64,000 nucleotides of DNA, taken from NCBI GenBank assembly GCA_035079385.1, contig JAVHKY010000063.1, forward strand, positions 1,240,001 to 1,304,000, in the 5' to 3' direction. Within the stretch, counting starts at the first letter, position 1. Each line of letters opens with the position of its first letter. Below are positions 24,011 to 35,400 of the stretch, piece after piece. The notes under the pieces were generated by a model. That model did no database searches. It saw only the letters and a program-made list of their open reading frames with translations, and was not told the origin of the DNA. The stretch comes from Aspidiotus rigidus. Its lineage: Eukaryota; Arthropoda; Insecta; Hemiptera; Diaspididae. Made by a program: the position numbers and the translations under genes.

Positions 24011-24407
24011 GATGACAAAAATGAAGACAATGGTGAATATCAAGAAGAAGAAGTACTTGAAGATACTCCTTCATTAACCACTGGATTAGATTCTATTCAC
24101 AATTTTAAGAAGTTTTTATCTTCATTCAGTGATTCTGAAGCCCTCCTTCAAAGGCTCAATTGGGTTAAAAATTTTTGTCAAGAGAGGCTTCAAAAGAACA
24201 TATCACTCAGAGACAACAATTGATAAATTCATCGTTGCCACAGTTGCTTAACTGAATGTAATATACTGCAAAAAAATTATGTTCTTTATATAGAAATTAA
24301 AATTTCAGACTTTTTTTACATTTTTTGTTTCCCGAGTAAGATGTTTTCCCGCCTAAGATGCTTTTTTTTACTAGTCCCTTGAAAAACGTTTTAAGCGGAT
24401 TTTACTG
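24011..24407 (+). pseudogene. pogo/Tigger-like element 3' end
   Basis: An acidic then helical open stretch (NEDNGEYQEEEVLED, SLTTGLDSIHNFKKFL, LLQRLNWVKNFCQE) resembles the C-terminus of pogo/Tigger transposases. The region ends with TTTTAAGCGGATTTTACTG (24389-24407) followed by TA, a pogo-type terminal repeat and target. The DDE domain and the left end are missing. Confidence 0.5.
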
Positions 24408-24544
24408 TATATTATTCTGAATACTATGAAGCACGAAGAAAAAAGGTTTCTTTATAATTTTCTTAAAATCCAATCTGGTATAATACCTTCCACGGTCGAT
24501 AAAAGCTTTGGAAGCGCGGAAAAATGACCCGTTTGTCATTCTTT

Positions 24545-24782
24545 CACTGAAAAAAATCTCTATACAGTTTAAATGACTATAAAATTAATATAGTTCTGGC
24601 GCTCCGCTCGCAAAAAATGGTCGATTTTACTATAAAAAATAGTAAATATTACTAAATTTTATCAATGTTCACAACTTTTTTTAGTAAGTTGAACTATTTT
24701 TTGTAGTCAATTTGACCATTTTTTGCAGAGCAGAGCACCGGAAAGAATCAGTAGTCATTTTAACTATTTTTTTTTCTCAGTG
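24545..24782. mobile_element. MITE with CACTGA ends
   Basis: CACTGAAAAAAAT...TTTAAATGACTAT pairs with TAGTCATTTTAACTATTTTT...TCTCAGTG. TTT lies on both sides. CACTG ends and a 3-bp duplication would suit a CACTA-like element, but the poly-T context weakens this. Confidence 0.6.
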
Positions 24783-24845
24783 TTTATTGTTCTTATTTGC
24801 TTGACACAAAGTAACTTCTACTCGCACTTCATTTTCAATTTTTTA

Positions 24846-25250
24846 TAACAACATTCCAACAGTAAAATGGCTTCGTTTTCCAAGATAAGTACAGTTTCAA
24901 AGCTTGTTAAGTATTATTCTTATGCACTCTTTTATATCAGTAATCCACTCACAAGCACCTGAATATTCGTCGAAAAGTAAAATAATATTTGTAGAAACAT
25001 GAAACAACTGTTACTCACACTCTGTAAAAAAAAAAAAAAACACCATTTCATTGAGATTTACCTTTTTAGTTTTTGTCGCGGCGGAATATAGTAATAAACT
25101 AATGTTTGAGTGACCGCACACCAAATTTCTACTCGTAGATTGAAAGTAAATATCTCTAAAACTACCAATCTTATTTTCAAATAAAGAAGATACCCTGAAT
25201 GAGCACAAGCTCGCATGTACGGCCTCAATAATTCTTAATTTCATTTGAAC
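24846..25250 (+). repeat. Long repeat, diverged copy 3
   Basis: AACAGTAAAATGGCTTCGTT, CAAAGCTTGTTAAGTATTAT and, further on, CTCAATAATTCT...AATTTCAT follow the order of 13941-14444 with many substitutions and one unrelated middle part. Confidence 0.65.
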
Positions 25251-25989
25251 ACTAGGAAAAAATTAATTATTATGTATATGAATTTTTCAATAATTATTTT
25301 AAAATAAACTGCGCCCATGAACGAAAATGTAGCGAATAATACTTCACTTTACCAGGAAATTTGTTCCACTTCACAATGTAATTTGATACATTTAGATACA
25401 ATAAATTCTGCAAATTGTTGTATTTTATTTTAGAAATATATTTTTCATAATTTTTTTGTAGAAAAAATTTCTGTAATGTACTCTTGGGCGCACATTACTA
25501 CATTATGTAAGAATTTTCGCGACAAAAATTTTTCTCAGTGAATCAACCCATTAGCACAAAAATACAACAATTTTGACCATACCTACGCACATACAAATTT
25601 GAGCCAATATTAAAAGGCTGATCAAGACCCTCTGAAACGCAAAGAAACAAACGTCGCAACAAAAATTAAAGAATACAGTACCTCCTAATGGGATTTAAAC
25701 TTGGAGTTGGGGAGTTGGTAGCCCTGAAGATATTCACCCTTTCGTTCAATGCGTTTTAAATGAAGAAATTTCACGCACCATACCTAATTAATAGAATATT
25801 ATTTTTTAAAGCAAATAGAAGCATAAATTTTGTAGTCTGTATCATCAACATTAAATACAAAAAAAATTGTAACAATATATGATATATTGAAAAAATAACA
25901 GTTGATTGAAAATCAATGTATGAACGTACATAAATTCTCTGATTCACCCTTTCAGTAGCGCTCTCTAGTGTAGGTTTAAACCCCAGTAG

Positions 25990-26219
25990 CAGGCCCGTAA
26001 CTGGCAATTTTTTTAGGTGATGCAAGATGAGAGCAAGAATGAAATGATATACAATGAATCATTGGCTATAGTCCATAAATAATTTTTTTATGAGCTAAAA
26101 CGGTTAAATTGGCTTCACGATCAAAAAAAGCTTACCTTGCCGATATTTTATAGGAAGAGGGAGGCAAACAAGTTTCAGGGGCTATTGCCCCCATTTGCAC
26201 TCCCGTAGTTACGGGCCTA
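25990..26219. mobile_element. hAT-like MITE
   Basis: CAGGCCCGTAACT and AGTTACGGGCCTA are inverted ends, and the right subterminal part carries GGGGCTATTGCCCCC. No clear 8-bp duplication was seen, so the superfamily is tentative. Confidence 0.55.
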
Positions 26220-26823
26220 TTGTGAAGTTGATAGAAACTCTCGCAGTGTGATAGCAGATCGACTTTTCAATTGTTTAGCATCGTATTTTATTCGATTTCA
26301 TGAAATTCAATATACATACCTTATTACGATATACATTATGTTAGTGTTAGAGTTGATAAACAGTTCATATCGACAAAAACTAGTTATTGTGTACAATCTC
26401 CAGAATGATCCTGCGTGGCCCGTTAAAGAGTAAAATTGAGTCTTACCAAGTTATTTCCAACAATTACAACTGATGTACCGTTATAGTTGGTAATTTGAGT
26501 TATAGGGATGATAGATACGTGTAGTATGAATCAGCTGATTGATAACGCGTATACAGAATATGACACATGTACCGTAAGAACCTTTTCAAAACTATTTATC
26601 GAAAGAGCGTTTTTTACTAGCAGCGTTGCATTGCGAAAGAAGCGCTTTTAACGTGAAGTTGCCGCACTAACGCGAAAAGTGATAATATGACCGTGACTCA
26701 TTACTTTTCAGTCATAGTATGATTGAAAAGTTGAATCGTCGTCATGATGCCGATGGTTTCAGAGAACTTTGAAATTTGAACTTAGCTGTTTTCCTCTTTC
26801 GATTCATTCGTTTTGACAAATAT

Positions 26824-26947
26824 AATACAATTCATGTATCGAATGTGAGCTTCATTCACGACTCGTACATTCATCGCTTCACTCGTCGCTCCGCGGCTCG
26901 TTTCGCGAAATCATGAAAAAGCTCACATTCGATACATGTGTTGTATA
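26824..26947. repeat. Palindromic element
   Basis: ATGTATCGAATGTGAGCTT (about 26834-26852) is the reverse complement of AAGCTCACATTCGATACAT at the other end. The loop is CpG-rich (CTCGTCGCTCCGCGGCTCG). Confidence 0.75.
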
Positions 26948-27143
26948 TACTATTGCGTGTTCATACAGGACAATTTTTTCGTTGGTGTGTATTACGAGAG
27001 CGAGAAAGGAAATGTGTTTGTAGGCCTCTCGTTGTTCAGTACTTTTATTCCACTCCTACTTCTCGCGACGCATTTTTTTCAAGAATAATTCAGTTTTTGT
27101 ACTTTCTCAAAATGGAAGTAATGAAATTGAAGTTTAACGAAAA

Positions 27144-28025
27144 GTGTCTGGTTGTCCCGCGCGAGTAGGGCTACAACAGTTCCCTTTGCCACCTGTCGTT
27201 TCCAAACACATCCGCTTTGAAAAAGAATTGCAAAGTTTATTGGAAAATGTGACTACGAACCAATTTCCTGCGTCTACTGCTGACCTTCCTGGAGCTGACT
27301 TTCCCGCAGCTATTCCTGTTACCGCCATTCCTCCTTCTGACCTTCCCACTCCTGACCATCCTGTTACTGACGTTCCCGTTGTTGCCCTCCCTGCTGCTGA
27401 CGTTCCTGTTGCTGCTCTCCCTGCTGCTGACCATCCTGCTACTGTCGTTCCTGGTGCTGCCCCTTTTAAAACCATGTGTGTTATGCGGTTCAGGTGATTC
27501 CACGTCTGATCTGTGTGTACTTTGTGAGCGAGGCGCATCAATTGTGAAGAAGAGGAAGGCGTCAGAAACAGCCCTCATTGAGCCAGGCTAAACGAATGAA
27601 ACATGGGTCTGACAGAAACTTTCCGGACCCCATTGTCGGAGGTACTGTGCAAATCCAAGTAGCTGACGTTGACAGAGGTAAGACAGACGCTGGTAGTACT
27701 TTAGCGTGCGTCATGGAAGTGACAGCCGATAACTTCTTCAAACTGGGCACCCGCACTGGTATCTTACAACAGCTGTACGTCCGGTTGCAATTTCAATTGT
27801 GCCATGAAAGATTCCTCAAGCAAGAAGACATCCCTACTGAGGTTGTTTCCATACGTTCAGTCGCCTCACCGCAGGCGCAAGGAAATGGCCAAGGTTTTGT
27901 TTGATACCATTGCACCACAAAATGTGTCACAAAGAGATGCTTATACCAAAAGAGCGGCATTCTTTGTAATTCTAAATGCCCAACAGCAATTTTTGTTGCA
28001 ACAAATAGTCGCTCAAAACGCTTAA
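27144..28025 (+). pseudogene. KRAB-A2-like C-terminal region, decayed copy 2
   Basis: In order: a Pro/Ala/Val-rich stretch (27276-27465); CVLCGSGDSTSDLCVLCERG, a Cys-pair motif; AKRMKHGSDRNFPDPIVGG, IQVADVDRGKTDAGSTLAC, VMEVTADNFFKLGT and QLYVRLQFQLCHERFL; then NGQGFV and, in another frame, a Cys-rich tail (HCTTKCVTKRC, SGILCNSKC). This matches the C-terminal part of integrase-derived KRAB-A2-like proteins. Frames change near 27580 and 27900, so it is inactive. The upstream integrase core is absent. Confidence 0.7.
27276..27465 (+). repeat. Minisatellite encoding Pro-Ala-Val repeats
   Basis: Imperfect tandem units of the form CCTGCTGCTGACGTTCCTGT, about 30 bp long, expand the linker ahead of the Cys motif and give LPAADVPVAALPAADHP in translation. 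Confidence 0.7.
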
Positions 28026-28194
28026 AAATAATATTTTACTGACGTTCGACTCTCAAAGTTATTTATTTTCATCATTTTTTACTTAAACTGCTTGCCTTGC
28101 GCGATTGTACATAAGAATTAGTTAAAATGAACAATCCCTAGAAGTTTACAGGTTACAACATCAACGTCTATACATTCATAACTCGGAAAATGGT

Positions 28195-28507
28195 TTAGTT
28201 CATCAACTTCCTCTTGTTCTTCTTCTCCCACATTGCATTGTTTGTAGGACCTTCAAAAAATTTGGCTTTTTGGAAACAGTTTGCAATGACTTCAGGTTTT
28301 ACATCATCCCCGGCTGAGAGAAGTAAAGATTTTTATTCTGAAAGGCATGTTCTGACGTGATATCTTGTTTAAAAAAGTGCGTTTTACGTCCGGAGATACA
28401 AGAGCGTATTAGACGTGATGTCTTACATTAAAATGACTCGAAAATCAAGGAACACGTATTAAGCGGGAAATTGTATTAAACGGGAGCGTTTTAAGTGGAT
28501 TTTACTG
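28195..28507 (-). pseudogene. pogo/Tigger-like fragment with left terminal repeat
   Basis: The minus strand at 28195-28320 encodes DDVKPEVIANCFQKAKFF followed by a WEKKNKRK tail, like the NCF-KAGF region of pogo transposases. The same strand starts at 28507 with CAGTAAAATCCACTTAAAA, a pogo-type terminal repeat flanked by TA. The section between is too short for the whole transposase, so the element is internally deleted. Confidence 0.5.
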
Positions 28508-28539
28508 TATCTGTGCAATTTTCCAAGTTTGAGATTTAT

Positions 28540-28700
28540 ATACGCACTCGTATGTATGAATTTGTCCGGAGGAAATTTTTCTAAAAAAATGTTTTGATTA
28601 ATACAGAATGTGAGTATATTGTAGTGGTCTATCTAAAGTTGTGCATGTGAAATTTTGGTGACAACGATTTTTAATTCGAGGATTTCTCAAGAAATTCTCA
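28540..28700. repeat. Dispersed ATCT-GAAGTTGTGCAT repeat, diverged copy
   Basis: The module GTCCGGA..., TATCTAAAGTTGTGCAT and GAGGATTTCTCAAGAAATTC also appears at 29520-29700, 32930-34060 (split by a Helitron), 35090-35400 and 55800-55920. Family name unknown. Confidence 0.55.
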
Positions 28701-29380
28701 AATTAAAAAATATTTTCATTTGTTTACGACAAATGAAGCATTTCATGTATAGTTATTTGGTGAGAAGAGGACACATAGGTAGGTGTTTGTCTAAACTTAT
28801 TTATTATACAATCGTATTGAATATTAGACGAACAGTTTCTGTGTTTTTTCCTTAGGATTTCATGTAATAGGGTTAAGACCTATTCAAGGAGAAATATTTG
28901 CATTCATACGTTATATCGCCTGCTAAGCATTTCAACGACGAAATTGGGACTGTCGATAATGGTACGGTAGTCGTTTCAAAAATCGAATGTACAAATATTT
29001 GTATCATTCGTGAGATGTTATTGATTTTCGACGTGATGGAAGAGTTCCTTAGTAGAATAGTGCAGATAGTTATTAGGGTTTCGTGTATGACACAGTAATG
29101 AGAAAAGGGCAATGTTTTCCCATTTTTTTTGGGGGGGGGGGCGAAGGGAAAGGGGATGTTATTTGATTTTTTTTTCATGAATGATTTTGCTCCAAACCAA
29201 ACTCTAAACAGAGCACTGGTTCACTTTGGGAAAATATTAACATTAAGCCTTCAAATTTGCTCTGGACAAAGTATTCGCGCTGCCTGGAGAATCACCGTAA
29301 TTTAGGTATTATTTTTGGGGAAATGAAGAAACTTTTGAATAGGGAAATGATATGGTCAGTACTACTTGCCACTGTGTAAG

Positions 29381-29424
29381 TTTTTTACCGACTTTTCGTA
29401 GAAAAGCGAGTATTACACCCGTCA
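29381..29424 (-). repeat. ACGGGTGTAA / AAAAGTCGG module, copy 1
   Basis: The minus strand reads GACGGGTGTAATACTCGCTT then a short hairpin and AAAAGTCGGTAAAA. Plus-strand copies lie at 32687, 34106 and 35731. Confidence 0.6.
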
Positions 29425-29519
29425 CAGTTGTCGCAAAAAGAGGGGAAATGAACTTTCTCGACGTTTTAGAGGTCATAGATCATCACTACATCATTAAAAA
29501 AATTTCAGGTTTCCTTATA

Positions 29520-29700
29520 TTATATATATATGGATCAAAATTTGTCCGGACTTCTCCTCCGAGACTACTGGGTGGATTTTATTGAAACTTAGTCAAGTTG
29601 TAGTGTTATATCTGAAGTTGTGCATCGGCATTTTTTTTTGACGATCGGATCAGTAGTTCTCCAGATATACCCAATTTAAAAAAAAATTCCCTATTCCTAT
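29520..29700 (+). repeat. Dispersed ATCTGAAGTTGTGCAT repeat
   Basis: CTACTGGGTGGATTTTATTG, CTTAGTCAAGTTGTAGTG, ATCTGAAGTTGTGCAT and CAGTAGTTCT occur in the order seen, on the other strand, at 35090-35400. Confidence 0.6.
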
Positions 29701-30124
29701 AACTCTGATATGGTTTGTTCAATTTTTTTCGAATGTTGAAATATTGTAATTTACATGTCTGAGAATGTAATTGTGAACTTTTGGTGTTGATACGATGTCT
29801 GGTTCGTAAGAAATCTCAAATTGAAGCGTGAACTAATTTGATGAAATTTGCAAATATTCGAGCTACTAATATTTTGTAGTACTAAGCTTCAAGTAGTCGC
29901 TTTCGTCATCAAAAGTGAAGGGTAACCTTTGATTACGTAGATTGTCAGTATAGTTGTAGCATAGTAGTTTTATTCATTTTTTGGGTTACCTGTTCACACA
30001 TGTAAAGATACGCTCTTTATGAATGAATTTTAAGGATATGTTCGTTTTTCATGAATGAATGTTATGTAAGGATGTGCTATAGTATTGGTGAGCAATCCTT
30101 TGCGTATAATCTTTCATGTTTCAT

Positions 30125-31300
30125 TTTATTTCTTTTCTTTTAATTTTTTTTTCAATTAATGAGCTAATAAGAGCCTGTCATTAGGGAGTTATAATAAGCT
30201 TAGTGCTGTTATTGAGTTCAGATGTGGGAGAGGGAAAGAGAGCATGAGAGAACCATGAGATGAGAAGTGTATGTGTCTGTGAGTCTAGGGTGACTGATTC
30301 TGTGGCTAACCCTTATTCACACTCTGTGGCAACAACATGAGACTACGCGAGGTACACAACTTAGTTTTCAATAACACTTTAATTCCAACGTCAAATTCTT
30401 TTGAAATACTCCGGTTTAAGGTGGGGCGTATAATGACGCGATGTTCTTGCTCCCATGCTTGCAAAATGGGATGGGTCGGTTGCTATTGCATACCTGATTA
30501 ACTCTTTTGAGTTTTCATCCATAAGTGTGCGTTTTTAATTCTCTTAAAGATAACATTTTTCGGTTATTCTCTCATAGATTGCGATGAGAGTGGGAATACA
30601 AATTATGATTGGATGAAGAGAAGAGCAGCTTGAAATAACATAAAGAGATGCTTGGGAATTGGAGATGATCAAGAATAAATTATGAGTAGAGGGGCGAGAG
30701 ATGGTGAGGACATATGTGAGCCTCATTGAGAGAACGATTTATAGAATAAGTTGGAGTTATGAAGAAAGGATTTAAGCGAAATGATTACTTGTAGGCAGAG
30801 GTAAAAATTATTTCATTTTTTATTTTCATGAAGATTTCTTTTAAATTAACGAGTTACTAAGAGAGTGTCACAGAGCTATGAGCTCAGTGGTTTTTTGAAA
30901 AGTGAAGATGTGAAAAAAGGAATTTAATTGTTGGAAGAATTGAAAGATGTTGATAACCAATAGAAAGTCATCTGATGGTGCTTCTTCGTGATTGTGAGAG
31001 ATAAGTCAGGATTTCGGGAGTAAAACTAATTTGGGACAGGAAAAGATATGTCGAATGAGGGGGGGGGGGAGTAAAAGAATCGCAATGAGAGCACGAAAGA
31101 AGGATAAGATAAGTGATTGCGTGTGTGAGTCTACAATAACCAACATTAAAAGATGCTTGAGAATCGGAGATGATCAAGAATGAATTAGAGAGGCAAGAGG
31201 TGGTGAGGATGTATGTATCTTATTGAGAAAACGATTCATTGAATAAATTGGAGTACTAGAGTTAACGTTTAAGCAAAAAACTTGATTGTAGGTACAGGTG
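30125..31300 (+). repeat. Ancient direct duplication
   Basis: Landmarks of 30125-30800 recur in order in 30820-31300: AATGAGCTAATAAGAG / AACGAGTTACTAAGAG, then AGATGCTTGGGAATTGGAGA / AGATGCTTGAGAATCGGAGA, TGATCAAGAAT, GGTGGTGAGGA and AACGATT-AT-GAATAA. Small frames here lack motifs. Confidence 0.6.
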
Positions 31301-31404
31301 AAAAGTCGTATATTGCTTACGCCGCTGCGTAAGCATTTTTTCCTTCTTTGTGTCATTTCGAGCCAGTGTAAGGGTAGAATTAAAGGCTCAAGAGGTGAAT
31401 TTCC

Positions 31405-31495
31405 GGCTACATTAGAATTGAGTCCCATATTATCTAATTGAGTCCTATCCACGTACAAATTAAGATCCATCACAATGTGGGTGAATTGAGTCCCG
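31405..31495. repeat. Interspersed AATTGAGTCC words
   Basis: AATTGAGTCC occurs three times, with a fourth related word, within about 90 bp. This is a short decayed minisatellite. Confidence 0.5.
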
Positions 31496-32485
31496 AATAT
31501 TTTGTATGAGAAAAATGAATGTAATTAACATAAAGAGATGAAAGGAATCATAACGATGACGCGGCTTTGTCCAGCTCAGGAAAATTATGTTTAGAAGAAA
31601 AGAATGGACGAACGTACAGAAATCATTAAAAAACGCTCACGCATATGACTTTTCTTCTGACGCATTGAAAAGATTATTAAGATAATCTACCCCAGTCTGT
31701 ATCTGAAATGACAATAATTTATCGATGAAGCCACATATTTGTAGAATGAAAGTTTATTAAGTCTGTTATCACCTCTGAGAATATTCTTATTTCAAAATAT
31801 ATTTGAATATAATCCACAGAATCGTATCGACTAAATTTTATCGATGATACTATTCCTAATTTTGAATAAAGTACCGGTGCACAACTTCAGATATGAATGT
31901 AAATCTTGAAAAATCCATTCTACTACAATAGTATTGATGGAGAATGGAGATACGTGGGCCAAAAATATGTACTTATGAGGAAATCTAAAATTTTTTTCAG
32001 ATCGAAGTGAAATTTTATTGAAATTGAGTGCTTAAAATTAAGAACATGAAGGTGACATGTAAAGGAAAAAATTTTTAAAGAATTGAAATTTGAAATGAAT
32101 TTAATCCTTTTTGTAATTCTTTAGGCTACAATTAATAATACATAAAAAAGATATTCGGAGGAGTAATGGAAACATAAATTTTCAAAGACTGTAAAAAAAA
32201 AAACTATCATAGCCCCAAAGCAAGGTAGATGGGTCGAGAGGGAGCAATGAACATCCTGAATGTTTTTCCTACCACAGCTATTCTTTATGGTTAGGTGTAT
32301 CTGCTGGTATTATACTATTATGTACATTGGTTACATTTAATCTGTTTAACAAACTGTCGGACTAAAAATATGAGATACACTGGAATCCCTACAATTTGAA
32401 ATAACTAGGACATTTTATCCTATGAGAATGAAGACAAAATATAGTCACACTCTCTGTACCAGTACTGAGAACCGAATTCGTACAA

Positions 32486-32663
32486 TTGGTAGCCTAATTC
32501 ATGAAATTGATACAAAAAGGGTTGCTTAATTCACATAGTCGGCAAAAAAGTTGACTGTATTCATGTAATCTTCAAAATCGTTGCGTATTTGATGAACTCT
32601 GCAACAACGTTGCTTATTTCATGAAATCGACAATTTTCCTGCTGGTTTCACGAATCCTGCGTA
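32486..32663. repeat. 29-30 bp minisatellite
   Basis: About six imperfect units resemble TTGCTTATTTCATGAAATCG followed by ACAA-rich sequence. Units are diverged from one another, so the array is old. Confidence 0.7.
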
Positions 32664-32686
32664 ACATAAATTAGAAAATGTGAATG

Positions 32687-32731
32687 GACGGGTGTAACAC
32701 CTCTTTTTTCTCACGAGAAAAGTCGGTAAAA
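32687..32731 (+). repeat. ACGGGTGTAA / AAAAGTCGG module, copy 2
   Basis: GACGGGTGTAACACCTCTTT and then ACGAGAAAAGTCGGTAAAA. Same module as 29381 (minus). Confidence 0.6.
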
Positions 32732-32987
32732 TCATGACTGAATTAGCGAGTCGTCACCATGTAAATCATCCTTGTAAACTAATTCAATCAACCCTTTGTC
32801 AGGAATGAATTTGTTAAATAAAAGGTTCTTCTTCACAATACATATTTTGATAACAAAGATGAGAAAATTTGCTTCTCGTAACGTAAGCAACTACTTCTAA
32901 TAGCGAGAAATTTTCTAAAAAGTTGAAAATTTCTCAAGAACTACTTTTCCGATCCTCAAAAAAATTGTAAGTGCATATCTTCAGATA

Positions 32988-33964
32988 TCTAATATATAAA
33001 GCAGAAAGTTTGTCTGTCTGTCCGTCCTCCTGTCCGTTTATAACTCGAGAACTACTGGGCCGATCGCTTTCAAACTTTCAGGATATATTGTCCTCATCCC
33101 AGAGCAGCACATAGACTCATAAAAATAAAAATTTGACGGGGAGGTGCTGAGTAATTTCAAAAAAGGGCGAAAACAATGACTTTTTTCAATATAAAAAAAC
33201 GTGGTGGTGTAGCTTGCCATCGAAGGCGTTGTTCCAACGTTCAACGTTACCGTTCAAACGCGTTGAGCGGCGCAGTTATAAAAATTAAGTTATGGTGATA
33301 ACTCGAGTTTTACTCATTTTTATGAAAAATTGAAGAGAACAAAAATTGTTGCCCCTTTAATTTCCTTTCGAATGAGCCCAATTCCAGATTTTTAGGAGGA
33401 AATTTTGGAACTATTGGTATTTTGACTGATGCGTATTTAAGATCATTGTGTTTACAGAGAGAGAGAGAGAGCATTTAAACCGGTTGCTCTGGATGAATCT
33501 ACAGAGACTATTCGAGTTTTACGTATCCAATTTTCGATTTTGAAAGGAGACGTTTATGTAAAATAATTTCTTGAAAATTTGCTCTTCTTTTGTGACGAGT
33601 AATAACTATACATTAGGTAAATATCGTCGTCAGAGTTTGAAACTACCTAAGAAAAGGTACTGGGTTCGAGAAAGAATTATGAAAATTACATCCGGTTTCT
33701 CATATAGGAAACGACTGAGTTCGTCTCATGCCTCTACACAGACTGATGTAATGCTTCGGGGATATGGCAGGCTTTTTACCTACTGTCCATCTATTTCCTT
33801 AATCATTGCGACGGTTCATGAATTAGTCCGTTTTTTGCTGCAATACAGCCCTTACCTGTCAACTCAGCTCTTACCGTTAAAATCGAAATATTTACAAAAC
33901 ACTGATATCTACTCAACACACAGCTGGCGGTCAGGCGCGCCGGAGGCGCGCTGCCAACCGCTAG
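32988..33964 (+). mobile_element. Non-autonomous Helitron, 977 bp
   Basis: The 5' end is TCTAATATATAAAGC, followed by GTCTGTCTGTCCGTC and the AACTCGAGAACTACTGGGCC block common in insect Helitrons. The 3' end has a perfect 7-bp hairpin GCGCGCC-GGA-GGCGCGC (33935-33951), 9 nt and then CTAG. It lies between A (32987) and T (33965), the Helitron target, without duplication. It interrupts a dispersed repeat whose unbroken relatives at 35139-35230 and 35290-35390 show the empty site. No Rep/helicase sequence is present. The 134-residue frame at 33571-33975 overlaps the hairpin and is not a gene. A short (GA)n run sits at 33458-33471. Confidence 0.9.
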
Positions 33965-34105
33965 TAACACTATAATCTGGCCAAGTTAAAAAAAAATCCA
34001 TCCAGTAGTTTTAGAGGAGTTTCGCGGACAAAAAATCATATTTTTCAAATATAAAAATAGCCCTATAAATCAATAAATAAATAAATATATAAGAAAAACT
34101 GAACG

Positions 34106-34150
34106 GACGGGTGCAATGCCTTCCTTTTCCAACGAGGAAAGTCGGTAAAA
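34106..34150 (+). repeat. ACGGGTGCAA / AAAGTCGG module, copy 3
   Basis: GACGGGTGCAATGCCTTCCT, a short hairpin (TTTTCC-AACGA-GGAAA) and GTCGGTAAAA. Confidence 0.6.
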
Positions 34151-34317
34151 ATTAAAGAGCGAGCAGAGACGATTTGAAAACCTTTCATGTATAGGAATAA
34201 ACTTCTTAGTTATAGAGAGAAAAATTCAAAATTTAATAATACGATACCCTGAGTAGCAATAGAACAAGAATAAGATTATAAGAAAAAAACACCCACGCAG
34301 TCGCGTGAGTAGTACAC

Positions 34318-34470
34318 GATTTTTCTTTTCACAATGCAAAAATCATTGAGAGAGTCACTCCCTCTCTTTAAATTAAATACCAATGACCTGTCCATTATGT
34401 CAAATATTTGTAGAATGAACAATAAAACTCAGTTTATAAAATTTATCACTATAACGTCACATCAACTGAT
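34318..34470 (+). repeat. Dispersed repeat, copy 2 (copy 1 at 9085)
   Basis: TCAAATATTTGTAGAATGAA, TAAAACTCAG and GTCACATCAACTGAT match 9085-9245 in order. Confidence 0.65.
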
Positions 34471-35089
34471 AACAGAGTAAAAATAACCATAATCCAATGA
34501 GGAAACCTGAATTTTGTTTTAATTTAGGCTAGGAGTCATCTAAAATCTACGAAACGTCTCCAGAAAAACGACTCCCCCCCTGCCCAAACTGCTGCGAGGC
34601 TATAACAGTTGTTTAATTGAAAATAATCTTTCCATCTCCTGAGACATCTCAAATCAACTATGAACCACTATCAATTATGTGCACACACATGAAAAATGAC
34701 GTATAAATCAATAATTAATTAAGAATGAAGTCACCGACGTGACGTAGTCTAGCATCATTCAAACTCAAGGTTTTCGCTGTCGAGTATGACTAATGATAAT
34801 GAAAAAAAGTGAACAATCCACCATTGCCACTTTCCGTTCAAAAACAAATTTACAAGACAGAAATTTAACAAAACAAAATTCAAGGCTCTAGGGGCTGTGG
34901 GAAGCGAGATACAAGGGTACTAAATTTGAATGAAATATCATCGAAAATAAAATAAAATTCAATGAACCCTTGGTCAAGAATGAACCAAGAATGAACCTGT
35001 TAAATAATAAAAGGTCCTTTATTACGTACTGATCGGTAAAAGGATTCGCAACGTAAGCCGTTACTCGTAAGCAGCTACCAAAAAATGGA

Positions 35090-35400
35090 AATTTCTCGAG
35101 AACTAATCATCCGATTCTCAAAAAAAAATGCAGGAGCACATCTTCAGATATATTATGTACTACAATATGGCCAAGTTACAAAGAAATCCATCGAGTAGTT
35201 TCGGAGGAGTTCCGTGGACAAAAAGATACTGAGAAATTTCTCAACAAATTGAAGATTTCTCGAGAACCATTCATCCGATTCTCAAAAAAATTGCAGGAGC
35301 ACACCTTCAGATATATTACTACAATATGGCCAAGTTACAAAGAAATCCATCGGGTAGTTTCGAAGGAGTTCCGCGGACAAAAAAATCTTATATATAAATA
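35090..35400 (+). repeat. Tandem pair of the dispersed CTTCAGATATAT repeat
   Basis: Two consecutive copies of about 130 bp (TTTCTCGAGAAC, TCATCCGATTCTC, CTTCAGATATATTA, GGCCAAGTTACAAAGAAATC, GTAGTTTCG, GACAAAAA) differ by a handful of bases. They give the empty-site reference for the Helitron at 32988. Confidence 0.8.

Noticed and set aside
27134..27578. Minus-strand frames with Gly/Ala/Ser-rich repeats
   Set aside because: They mirror the Pro/Ala minisatellite of the plus-strand KRAB-A2-like remnant.
30125..31500. CRISPR-like array in the repeated AATTGAGTCC and AGATGATCAAGAAT words
   Set aside because: Irregular spacing, diverged repeats, and a eukaryotic context.
33571..33975. 134-residue plus-strand frame
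   Set aside because: Lies within the Helitron and runs through its terminal hairpin. No domain.
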